NCBI GenBank assembly: GCA_021297975.1
Contig: JAJTHO010000121.1
Location: 1-5,825 of the forward strand
Length of the DNA: 5,825 nucleotides
Source of the DNA: Alphaproteobacteria bacterium
GTDB taxonomy: Bacteria > Pseudomonadota > Alphaproteobacteria > JAJTHO01
Reading direction: 5' to 3'
Shown here: positions 1-5,825 of the stretch, piece after piece
Numbering within the stretch: the stretch's first letter is position 1
How the letters are laid out: every line of letters begins with the position of its first letter
Position numbers and translations under genes: made by a program
Notes under the pieces: generated by a model
Seen by the model: only the letters and a program-made list of their open reading frames with translations
Database searches by the model: none
Told to the model about the DNA's origin: nothing

Positions 1-510
1 GACAGTATTTTTCAATACGGCGAAGAACGTTGCGCCCGGCGGATTGCGCGGGAAATTTGCAGCGTGCGGAAAACGGCGCCGATTGAAACAACCAATGCCC
101 TCGCATCGCTTGTGCGCCGCGTTGTGCCGAAAAGCCGCGACGGCCTTGACCCCGCAACGCGGACGTTTCAGGCGCTGCGGATTGTTGTCAACGATGAGCT
201 GGGCGAATTGCAGGCGGGCATTGATGCGGCGGCTGTTGTGTTGAAACCAGCAGGAAGGCTTGTGGTTGTCTCGTTTCACAGCCTGGAAGATTCGCAAGTG
301 AAGCGGCAAGTTGGCGAACGCGCCAGCACGACGCAAAAAGTTTCGCGCCTCTTGCCCCATGAAATGAATGATAACCGGCCTCCTTTGTGGCGCTGGATTT
401 CTAAAAAACCGCTGACGCCGTCAAAGGCTGAGGCATCCAGCAATCCAAGGGCGCGTTCGGCGCGTCTCAGGGTTGCAGAACGTCTATCCCCCCCTTTAAC
501 CGTGCACTAA
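1..510 (+). CDS. rsmH: 16S rRNA m4C1402 N4-methyltransferase RsmH, 3' part
   Basis: The reading frame is open from the first base to the TAA at 508-510, giving the last 169 residues of the protein; the 5' part lies outside the window. RsmH (MraW) uses S-adenosylmethionine to methylate N4 of C1402 in 16S rRNA at the ribosomal P site. Visible family signatures, numbered in the fragment, are YGEERxARRIA (6-16), the FQALRIVVNDELGEL helix (56-70), VVSFHSLED (89-97), and the C-terminal NPRARSARLRVAER (148-161). The family is usually about 310-340 residues, so roughly half is missing, including the N-terminal SAM-binding glycine motif. The visible frame is intact, with no frameshift. It sits directly upstream of ftsL, as in most dcw clusters. 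An internal GTG at 64 falls in the middle of conserved sequence and is not a real start. Identification is firm from the motifs and the neighbours. Confidence 0.96.
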   Translation, partial: DSIFQYGEERCARRIAREICSVRKTAPIETTNALASLVRRVVPKSRDGLDPATRTFQALRIVVNDELGELQAGIDAAAVVLKPAGRLVVVSFHSLEDSQVKRQVGERASTTQKVSRLLPHEMNDNRPPLWRWISKKPLTPSKAEASSNPRARSARLRVAERLSPPLTVH

Positions 511-512
511 CT

Positions 513-516
513 GGAG
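513..516 (+). promoter_or_regulatory. ribosome binding site of ftsL
   Basis: GGAG lies 9 bases before the ATG at 526, within the 15-base gap after the rsmH stop. It is followed by an A-rich spacer (AATAAAAAA) that should keep the start unstructured. It supports 526 as the ftsL start. This gap is too short to hold a separate promoter. Confidence 0.7.
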
Positions 517-525
517 AATAAAAAA

Positions 526-861
526 ATGCTGCGGATTGCTGTTTACTCATGCTTTTTTCTAAGTTTTGCCATGGCCGTTACGACTTTTGCGCTTAAGGAA
601 AAAGTCGATATGACCAAAAAAGAATTGATGCGCACCCAGCGGCAGATTGTGGAAACGCAACAAACCTTGCACATTTTACAAGCCGAATGGGCGCATTTAA
701 ATCAGCCCGCCTATTTGCAGGGCATTGTGAAAAACCACCTCAGCCTCAACCGCACCAAAGGCCAGCAGATGCAGCGCTGGGCGGATGCGCGCAGTCAAAA
801 ACCAGCAACAGTTGCCGCGCTTGAAACCGCAACAACGGGGTTGGTTGCGAACAGAAACTAG
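526..861 (+). CDS. ftsL: Cell division protein FtsL
   Basis: This 111-residue bitopic membrane protein of the divisome is expected to pair with FtsB through a periplasmic coiled coil and help activate FtsW/FtsI. Residues 4-23 form one hydrophobic membrane segment. A charged and Gln-rich heptad-like helix follows (about 24-58), and then the conserved stretch with AEW and LNQPAYLQ (53-65), which is typical of alphaproteobacterial FtsL. The cytoplasmic tail before the membrane segment is only about three residues, much shorter than in E. coli FtsL. The last 25 or so residues are low in complexity and probably disordered. The ATG at 526 is chosen because it has a GGAG site and begins right at the membrane helix; the rsmH stop lies only five codons upstream in the same frame. 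FtsL sequences diverge strongly, so the call rests on topology, the LNQP motif and position between rsmH and ftsI. Confidence 0.9.
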   Translation: MLRIAVYSCFFLSFAMAVTTFALKEKVDMTKKELMRTQRQIVETQQTLHILQAEWAHLNQPAYLQGIVKNHLSLNRTKGQQMQRWADARSQKPATVAALETATTGLVANRN

Positions 862-864
862 AGG
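860..864 (+). promoter_or_regulatory. ribosome binding site of ftsI
   Basis: AGAGG overlaps the last two bases of the ftsL TAG stop (859-861) and sits 10 bases before the ATG at 875. It is of moderate strength. It favours 875 over the in-frame ATG at 785, which has no purine-rich site at a suitable distance. A ribosome finishing ftsL would cover this site, so the two genes are probably translationally coupled. Confidence 0.55.
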
Positions 865-874
865 CGTCGCCGCC

Positions 875-2566
875 ATGCCGCAACCACCACCCCGGCCGCC
901 ATACGCGGCACAGGACGTTCTAAAGCGGGCGCGCCAGCGACTCGCTTTCGTGCGTTTCGGGGTGGCAATGCTGTTTACGGTTGTCTTGGTGCAATTGTGG
1001 CGGCTTCCTTTTGAGCATGAGGGGAAGGCTTCATCAAAGCGCGTTGCGCAGCGGGGTGAGGTTAACTTCGCGCCCGCGCGGGCGAATATTTTAGACCGCA
1101 ACGGCCAGCTTTTGGCGACTAACCTTGTCACCTATTCGCTGCACGCAGACCCGGCGCAGGTTCTTGATGTGGATGAAGCGGTGCGAAAACTAACGCGCAC
1201 GCTGCCCGGTTTGAATGCAAAGACGCTGCGCGATAGGCTCGAAGACCCCTCGCGCCGTTTTGTCTGGATACAGCGCAACCTGACGCCGCAGCAATTCGAT
1301 GCGGTGAACCGGCTGGGTTTGCCGGGTTTTGATTGCAAGCGGGAAGAGCGGCGGGTGTATCCCTTGGGGCGGACAGCGGCGCATATCCTTGGTTATACCG
1401 ATGTGGATACCAGAGGCGTTGCCGGGATTGAAAAGGGTTTGGATGCGGCGGTGCGCAAACAACGCGAGCCGCTGTATTTGAGTGTGGATGTACGGTTGCA
1501 GCACATTCTGGCCGATGAATTGCAGCAACGGGTTGAGCGGTTTAATGCCCTCGGCGGGGCGGGGCTAGTGTTTGATATTCAGAGCGGCGAGATTCTGGCG
1601 ATGGTGTCCTTGCCGGATTTTGACCCCAATCGGCCTGACTTGGCGAGTAACGATGCGAAATTTAACCGCGCCTCCTTGGGCGTGTATGAGATGGGGTCAA
1701 CGTTTAAGGTGATGAACAGCGCGATTGCGTTTGATACCGGCGTTGCGAACCCTGATACACTCGTTGATGCAATTAACCCCATCAAAGTAGGCCGTTTTAC
1801 CATTGATGATTACAAGGGCAAGAACCGCATGATGTCGGTGACGGAGGTGTTTCAACACTCTTCAAACCTGGGCTCTGCGCGGATGGCGATGGCCTTTGGC
1901 GGTGAGGTGCAGCAGCAGTATTTACGGGCATTCGGGCTTTTGTCGCGCCAACCTCTGGAAATTCCCGAAGTGGGCGAGCCGATGCTGCCGCATCCTTGGC
2001 GTGAGGTGTCCACCATGACGGTGTCTTTTGGCCACGGTATTTCCGTGAACGCGGTGCAGCTCACCGCGGCGGTGGGCGCGGCGGCGGGCAATGGCCGCTT
2101 GATACCGCCAACCCTCTTGCGGCGCGAGCGCCCGGCGGAATCCGTTGCTGTGGTTAAGCCGGAGGTGGCCTTACAAATGCGTAAACTGCTGTATGCAACG
2201 GTTGAAGAAGGTTCCGGCACGCACGCGGCGGTTTCCGGCTATTTTATCGGCGGCAAAACTGGTTCAGCCGAGAAATTAAGTGACGGCGGCTACAAGGAAA
2301 AAAAGCTCCTCTCCTCGTTTATCGGCGTGTTTCCTGTCTATGCGCCGCGCTATGCGGTGCTGGCGATTTTGGATGAGCCGAAGGGGATTAAGGAAACGTA
2401 TGGCTATGCAACGGGCGGCTGGACGGCGGCACCGGTTGTGGGCGGCGTGATTGAGCGGATGGCGCCGCTGTTAGGAATTGAGCCGAAAGAGCGAACAGAC
2501 CCAGAGGTTATTGCGGTATTGGGCGTGCCTAAGATAAAGGAGCAGGTCGGTGTTGCGGGTCGTTGA
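875..2566 (+). CDS. ftsI: Septal peptidoglycan transpeptidase FtsI (PBP3, class B PBP)
   Basis: With the ATG at 875 the product has 563 residues, close to the usual class B length. It is a DD-transpeptidase that cross-links septal peptidoglycan with FtsW, anchored in the inner membrane and facing the periplasm. A short Pro-rich, basic cytoplasmic tail (1-22) precedes one membrane segment (about 23-42). The ectodomain opens with RANILDRNG (69-77), where alphaproteobacteria often have RA instead of the RG of the E. coli motif. The pedestal domain follows (to about 220), with GRTAAHILGYTD (165-176) and GIEKGLD (184-190). The penicillin-binding domain has all three active-site motifs: S275-T-F-K278 (nucleophile S275), S329-S-N331 and K461-T-G463. 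There are no PASTA repeats. The frame extends upstream to an ATG at 785, which would add 30 residues and overlap ftsL by 77 bases; I prefer 875 because of its AGAGG site and minimal spacing. Context between ftsL and murE separates it from the elongation PBP2 (MrdA), which usually pairs with rodA. Confidence 0.95.
   Translation: MPQPPPRPPYAAQDVLKRARQRLAFVRFGVAMLFTVVLVQLWRLPFEHEGKASSKRVAQRGEVNFAPARANILDRNGQLLATNLVTYSLHADPAQVLDVDEAVRKLTRTLPGLNAKTLRDRLEDPSRRFVWIQRNLTPQQFDAVNRLGLPGFDCKREERRVYPLGRTAAHILGYTDVDTRGVAGIEKGLDAAVRKQREPLYLSVDVRLQHILADELQQRVERFNALGGAGLVFDIQSGEILAMVSLPDFDPNRPDLASNDAKFNRASLGVYEMGSTFKVMNSAIAFDTGVANPDTLVDAINPIKVGRFTIDDYKGKNRMMSVTEVFQHSSNLGSARMAMAFGGEVQQQYLRAFGLLSRQPLEIPEVGEPMLPHPWREVSTMTVSFGHGISVNAVQLTAAVGAAAGNGRLIPPTLLRRERPAESVAVVKPEVALQMRKLLYATVEEGSGTHAAVSGYFIGGKTGSAEKLSDGGYKEKKLLSSFIGVFPVYAPRYAVLAILDEPKGIKETYGYATGGWTAAPVVGGVIERMAPLLGIEPKERTDPEVIAVLGVPKIKEQVGVAGR
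2536..2542 (+). promoter_or_regulatory. ribosome binding site of murE, inside ftsI
   Basis: AAAGGAG is the strongest Shine-Dalgarno match in the window. It sits 7 bases before the GTG at 2550 and lies within the ftsI coding sequence. It decides the murE start and may offset the weaker GTG codon. Confidence 0.8.
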
Positions 2567-4031
2567 TAGCGCGGCGCTGGCCGCGTGTGGGGTGGTGGTT
2601 ACGCCGGGTGCAATAGTGCCGATGTTAACGGGCGTTGCCGATGATTCGCGGCGGGTAAAGCCGGGGGATATTTTTGTTGCGGTGCCGGGGGCAAAGGGCG
2701 ACGGCGCGGCGTATGTTGATATGGCCGTAGCTAACGGCGCAGCGGCGATTGTGGTGCCGGAGGGCGCTTTGGTTACAGCGCCAAATTCAGGAAATGTGCC
2801 GGTGTTTTTTAGTGCCAACATTCGCCGCAGTTTGGCGCTCCTCGCGCGGACGGTGTATCCGCGCCAGCCGGAAACGCTGGTGGCCGTAACCGGCACGAAC
2901 GGCAAAAGCAGCGTGGTGCATTTCTGCCAGCAGCTCTGGCAACACGCCGGGCTGTATTCCGCAAGTTTAGGGACGATTGGGATTCAGACCAGTAAAAGAT
3001 TAGAGCCGGGAAGCCTGACAACCCCCGGGGCGCTTTCGTTGATGCAGACACTCGATAGCTTGGCTGCGGAGGGGATTACCCACGCGGCGCTGGAGGCATC
3101 GAGCCATGGACTCCATCAAGAGCGATTGACGGGCGTAAGCCTGAAAGCAGCGGCGCTGCTGAACATCACGCGTGACCATCTGGATTACCACGGCACGATG
3201 GATGAGTATGCAGCCGCGAAGCTGCGCCTTTTTGGGGAGGTACTGGCGCCCGGCGGCGCGGGGGTGCTGAATCTGGCCAGCGCGTATGCGGATGCGGCAA
3301 AGGCCTTGATAAGCGAGCGCGGCCAGCGGCTGATAACCGTGAACCACCGTCCGGCGGATATTCAAATTTTAAAGCTCACCCCGCGCCTCCACGGCATGGC
3401 GATTGAGCTGAAACTTTTTGGTGAGAAGGTGAGCGCGGAGCTGCCGATTGTCGGCGGGTTTCAACTGGATAACATGGCGGCGGCGTTGGGGTTGGTAATC
3501 GGTAGCGGCACGGCCGTGAACGCGGCAATGGCAGAACGCTTGTTGCCGCAGCTGACCGCGGTGAAAGGACGGCTTGAACTCGCCAGCCCCATGGATGCGC
3601 CGGTTGCGGTGTATGTGGATTACGCGCACACGCCGGATGGACTTGAGACAGCGCTGAAAGCGCTGCGCCCGCACACGCGGGGGCGGCTTTTGGTGGTGTT
3701 TGGTTGCGGCGGTGACCGCGATCCGGGTAAGCGCCCGCTCATGGGGCAGATTGCGGCAAGCAATGCCGACGTTGTGCTTGTGACCGATGATAACCCGCGC
3801 AGCGAAGATGCGGCCTTGATTCGCTCAGCCATTGTGGCGGCAGCGCCGAACGCGCAGAACGTGGGCGACCGGGGCTTGGCGATTGCCGCCGCGCTGAATC
3901 AGGCGCAGCCGGGGGATGTGATTTTGATAGCCGGAAAAGGCCACGAAACCGGGCAGATTATCGGCAAGACAGTCGTGCCGTTTTCAGACCAAGAAACCGT
4001 GCGTGCGTTATTTTCCAGCGAGGCCGCCTGA
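2550..4031 (+). CDS. murE: UDP-MurNAc-L-Ala-D-Glu:meso-diaminopimelate ligase MurE
   Basis: This is a 493-residue cytoplasmic ATP-dependent amino-acid ligase that adds the third stem-peptide residue in peptidoglycan synthesis. The N-terminal UDP-binding domain has DDSRRVKPGDIFVAVPG (31-47). The central ATPase domain has the P-loop GTNGKSS (115-121), LTTPG (156-160), EASSHGL (182-188), RDHLDYHGT (208-216) and K224 in AAAKLRLF, the position carbamylated in this family. The C-terminal domain has VDYAHTPDGLE (356-366), FGCGGDRDPGKRPLMG (384-399), DNPR (414-417) and GKGHE (462-466). DNPR and GKGHE mark binding of meso-diaminopimelate rather than L-lysine, so a DAP-type wall is inferred. The start is GTG at 2550, overlapping the end of ftsI by 17 bases and backed by AAAGGAG; TTG at 2553 is a less well placed alternative. 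The length is normal for MurE and the frame is intact. Confidence 0.97.
   Translation: MLRVVDSAALAACGVVVTPGAIVPMLTGVADDSRRVKPGDIFVAVPGAKGDGAAYVDMAVANGAAAIVVPEGALVTAPNSGNVPVFFSANIRRSLALLARTVYPRQPETLVAVTGTNGKSSVVHFCQQLWQHAGLYSASLGTIGIQTSKRLEPGSLTTPGALSLMQTLDSLAAEGITHAALEASSHGLHQERLTGVSLKAAALLNITRDHLDYHGTMDEYAAAKLRLFGEVLAPGGAGVLNLASAYADAAKALISERGQRLITVNHRPADIQILKLTPRLHGMAIELKLFGEKVSAELPIVGGFQLDNMAAALGLVIGSGTAVNAAMAERLLPQLTAVKGRLELASPMDAPVAVYVDYAHTPDGLETALKALRPHTRGRLLVVFGCGGDRDPGKRPLMGQIAASNADVVLVTDDNPRSEDAALIRSAIVAAAPNAQNVGDRGLAIAAALNQAQPGDVILIAGKGHETGQIIGKTVVPFSDQETVRALFSSEAA
4020..4023 (+). promoter_or_regulatory. ribosome binding site of murF, inside murE
   Basis: GAGG lies 7 bases before the murF ATG, within the last codons of murE. 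With the TGATG stop-start overlap it suggests translation of murF by reinitiation or coupled initiation. Confidence 0.55.
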
Positions 4032-5401
4032 TGCAGCCGCTCTGGAGCAGCGCAGATCTGACCGCCGCACTCGGCATTCCGGTGCCGCTGGGCATTGCCT
4101 CAACCGGCGTTGTCATCGACAGCCGCCGCGTGCGCCCCGGTGATATATACGTTGCGATTAAGGGCGAACGGCAGGACGGCTATGCGTATGTTGACAGCGC
4201 GTTTAAAGCGGGGGCGGTGGCGGCGCTGGTGAATAAGCCGCATGATAACCCGGCGGCGATACTCGTGCCGGATACGCACAAGGCGCTGGAAGATCTCGGC
4301 GCGTATGCGCGGCGGCGTTTTACCGGAAAAGTGGTCGGGATAACAGGCAGCATCGGCAAGACCACCAGCAAGGAAATGCTGGCAAGGGTGCTTAGCGTAT
4401 TTGGTGCAACCTATGCAACGACGGGTAACCTCAACAATCATTACGGCGTGCCGCTCACTCTGGCGAACATGCCGCCGGGGGCGATGTATGCCGTGATTGA
4501 AATGGGGATGAACCATGCGGGCGAGATTCGCAGCCTGACGCTGCAGGCGCAGCCGGATGTTGCGGCCATTACCGCGATTGCGCCGGTGCATCTGGAGAAT
4601 TTTTTGAATCTGGCGGGCATTGCAGCGGCGAAGGCGGAGATTGCGGAAGGGTTGACCCCGGGCGGGGTGTTTATTTATGCGATCGACCACAAAGAGGTGG
4701 CGGTACTCGCGGCAGCGGGCAAGGGGCTGCGGGTTAAAACAACCTCCACGCAGCAGGCCGCCGACTACTTTGCATCCGACATTCAATACACCCCCCATGC
4801 CGCAACGTTTAGCCTGAACGGTGCTTTATACAGCGTGAGTGAATCTTCCTTAGCGCTGGTTGCGGCGGCAACGCTGGCGGTGGCGACGGTTGAGGCGTTA
4901 GGCTTAGAGCCGCAGCGGGCGGTTGAGGCGATTGCGAGCTATGCTTCCGTTGATGGCCGCGGCGCGGTGCAGACTATTCCGTGGGGCTTAGATGACGGCG
5001 TGATAACTGTGATTGATCAAAGCTATAACAGCAGCCCGGTTGCGGTGGCGGCATCTTTGGAAACATTCGGGCGCATGCCGGTGCGCGGGCGGCGCATTGC
5101 TGTTTTGGGGGATATGAAGGAGCTGGGAGGCAGCGCAGCTCAGCTTCACGCCGGGCTGGCGGATGCGGTTGTCGCTGCTGGTGTTGATTCTGTCGTGACC
5201 GTGGGCGCGCTGATGCGGCATTTGTATGCGGCGCTGCCTTCAACTCTGCGCGTTGCGGCCGTTGATACCGCCGCAGAGGCGTTGACAGCCGTTGCGGCAT
5301 CTATAAAAAGCGGCGATGCCGTGCTGGTTAAAGGCTCGCACAGTGTGGGTTTAGAGAGTGTCGTTGCGGGACTCGCACGGGGGAGACGGAATGCTGTATA
5401 A
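4031..5401 (+). CDS. murF: UDP-MurNAc-tripeptide:D-Ala-D-Ala ligase MurF
   Basis: This 456-residue cytoplasmic ATP-dependent ligase adds D-Ala-D-Ala to UDP-MurNAc-tripeptide, giving the pentapeptide used by MraY. The N-terminal domain carries IDSRRVRPGDIYVAIKG (29-45). The central ATPase domain has the P-loop GITGSIGKTTSKEM (103-116), TGNLNNHYGVPLTL (131-144), EMGMNHAGEI (157-166) and IAPVHLENF (183-191), with the likely carbamylated lysine K201 in AAKAEIAEGL. The C-terminal domain has DQSYNSSP (329-336), VLGDMKELG (358-366) and VLVKGSHSVGLE (431-442). The segment usually read as SYNANP is SYNSSP here, a small departure. The length fits the family and the frame is intact. The ATG at 4031 shares its first base with the murE TGA stop and has GAGG 7 bases upstream. 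The enzyme is paralogous to the preceding MurE, most clearly in the N-terminal domain. Confidence 0.97.
   Translation: MQPLWSSADLTAALGIPVPLGIASTGVVIDSRRVRPGDIYVAIKGERQDGYAYVDSAFKAGAVAALVNKPHDNPAAILVPDTHKALEDLGAYARRRFTGKVVGITGSIGKTTSKEMLARVLSVFGATYATTGNLNNHYGVPLTLANMPPGAMYAVIEMGMNHAGEIRSLTLQAQPDVAAITAIAPVHLENFLNLAGIAAAKAEIAEGLTPGGVFIYAIDHKEVAVLAAAGKGLRVKTTSTQQAADYFASDIQYTPHAATFSLNGALYSVSESSLALVAAATLAVATVEALGLEPQRAVEAIASYASVDGRGAVQTIPWGLDDGVITVIDQSYNSSPVAVAASLETFGRMPVRGRRIAVLGDMKELGGSAAQLHAGLADAVVAAGVDSVVTVGALMRHLYAALPSTLRVAAVDTAAEALTAVAASIKSGDAVLVKGSHSVGLESVVAGLARGRRNAV
5379..5385 (+). promoter_or_regulatory. ribosome binding site of mraY, inside murF
   Basis: GGGGGAG ends 5 bases before the ATG at 5391 and lies within the last codons of murF. 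It supports 5391 as the mraY start and coupled translation with murF. Confidence 0.65.
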
Positions 5402-5825
5402 TTTGTTTGCGCCGCTGGCCGATGAGCCGGGTTTTTTCAACCTGTTTCGCTATCTAACCTTTCGAACCGGGGGCGCGATTTTAACCGCATTGCTGTTTAG
5501 TTTTGTGGCCGCGCCGTGGCTGATTCGCCGGCTGAAGGTTTTGTCAAATGGCGGCCAGCCGATTCGCGATGATGGCCCCGAATCGCACTTTTCTAAAAAA
5601 GGTACGCCGACGATGGGCGGGCTGTTGATGCTGGGCACGGCGACGCTGGCAACCGTGTTATGGAGCGATTTGAGTAATCTCTACACCTGGGCGGTGCTGC
5701 TGGTGTTTCTTGGTTTTGGGGCGATTGGCTTTGCCGATGATTATTTGAAGGTGAGTAAGCGCAACACCAAGGGGCTGAGCGGGACACGGAAATTGTTTCT
5801 GCAATCCATTATATCGCTTCTGGCA
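5391..5825 (+). CDS. mraY: Phospho-MurNAc-pentapeptide transferase MraY, 5' part
   Basis: The frame is open from the ATG at 5391 to the window edge, giving the first 145 residues of a protein usually about 360 long. MraY is a polytopic inner-membrane enzyme that transfers phospho-MurNAc-pentapeptide from UDP to undecaprenyl phosphate, forming lipid I. Visible are an amphipathic N-terminus, membrane segment 1 (about 27-45), the family signature PIRDDGPESHFSKKGTPTMGG (57-77), membrane segment 2 (about 76-91), segment 3 (about 97-114) and the catalytic aspartates D116-D117 in FADDYLKV. KRNTKGLSGTRKLFLQS (123-139) is the conserved loop leading into the next helix. The start overlaps murF by 11 bases and has GGGGGAG upstream. 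The rest of the active site, including the third aspartate and the HHH motif, lies beyond the window. The signature separates it from the related GlcNAc-phosphate transferase WecA. Confidence 0.97.
   Translation, partial: MLYNLFAPLADEPGFFNLFRYLTFRTGGAILTALLFSFVAAPWLIRRLKVLSNGGQPIRDDGPESHFSKKGTPTMGGLLMLGTATLATVLWSDLSNLYTWAVLLVFLGFGAIGFADDYLKVSKRNTKGLSGTRKLFLQSIISLLA

Noticed and set aside
44..244. A short + strand frame within rsmH
   Set aside because: It is the +1 shadow of rsmH; the rsmH frame carries the conserved motifs and runs unbroken from base 1.
64..510. A GTG at 64 as the start of a short RsmH-like gene
   Set aside because: Conserved RsmH sequence continues upstream to base 1, so the gene is cut by the window edge and not truncated in the genome.
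862..874. A promoter or terminator between ftsL and ftsI
   Set aside because: The gap is 13 bases and is taken up by the ribosome binding site; there is no hairpin with a T-run and no room for -35 and -10 boxes.
697..1131. A 144-codon open frame on the - strand across the ftsL-ftsI junction
   Set aside because: The product is rich in Arg, Cys and Ala without a recognisable domain, and it lies opposite two well-supported genes.
2067..2093. Runs of GCGGCG as a possible repeat element
   Set aside because: They encode Ala-Ala-Gly stretches in frame within ftsI, and similar runs occur in murE and murF. They reflect GC-rich Ala and Gly codons.
2471..2905. A 144-codon - strand frame across the ftsI-murE junction
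   Set aside because: It is Ala- and Thr-rich low-complexity sequence opposite the ends of two real genes, with no domain seen.
4100..4798. A 232-codon open frame on the - strand opposite murF
   Set aside because: Its translation is rich in Arg, His and Gln with no recognisable domain, as expected for the complement of a GC-rich gene. murF on the + strand is intact with all its motifs.

Overview
This window is a compact stretch of a division and cell wall (dcw) cluster, with every gene on the + strand. In order it holds the 3' end of rsmH (mraW), then ftsL, ftsI (penicillin-binding protein 3), murE and murF, and the 5' end of mraY. Gene order and protein sequences point to a Gram-negative alphaproteobacterium. 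The clues are an RAxIxDRNG variant at the start of the FtsI ectodomain, an FtsL that begins almost directly with its membrane segment, a MurE carrying the DNPR motif for meso-diaminopimelate, and GC-rich coding sequence. I cannot place it to order or genus from the sequence alone.

Layout: bases 1-510 are the C-terminal half of the 16S rRNA methyltransferase RsmH. A 15-base gap carrying a GGAG site leads into ftsL (526-861). A 13-base gap follows, then ftsI (875-2566 with the preferred start). murE (2550-4031) starts on GTG inside the end of ftsI. murF (4031-5401) starts on the last base of the murE stop codon. mraY (5391 to the window end) starts inside the end of murF. No intergenic stretch exceeds 15 bases. 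I see no internal terminator, no RNA gene, no mobile element, no CRISPR array and no obvious internal promoter, so the whole window reads as part of one transcription unit with translationally coupled junctions.

How the genes work together: MurE and MurF add the third residue (meso-diaminopimelate) and then D-Ala-D-Ala to UDP-MurNAc-dipeptide in the cytoplasm. MraY transfers the finished phospho-MurNAc-pentapeptide to undecaprenyl phosphate at the inner membrane, giving lipid I. FtsI cross-links the resulting peptidoglycan at the septum. FtsL is part of the divisome complex that positions and activates the FtsW/FtsI synthase. RsmH is the usual cluster neighbour and modifies the ribosome decoding centre.

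I found no undescribed system. The points worth checking are small: the ftsI start site, the altered SYNxNP motif in MurF, the nested gene junctions, and rsmH and ftsL sharing one reading frame across a single stop codon.
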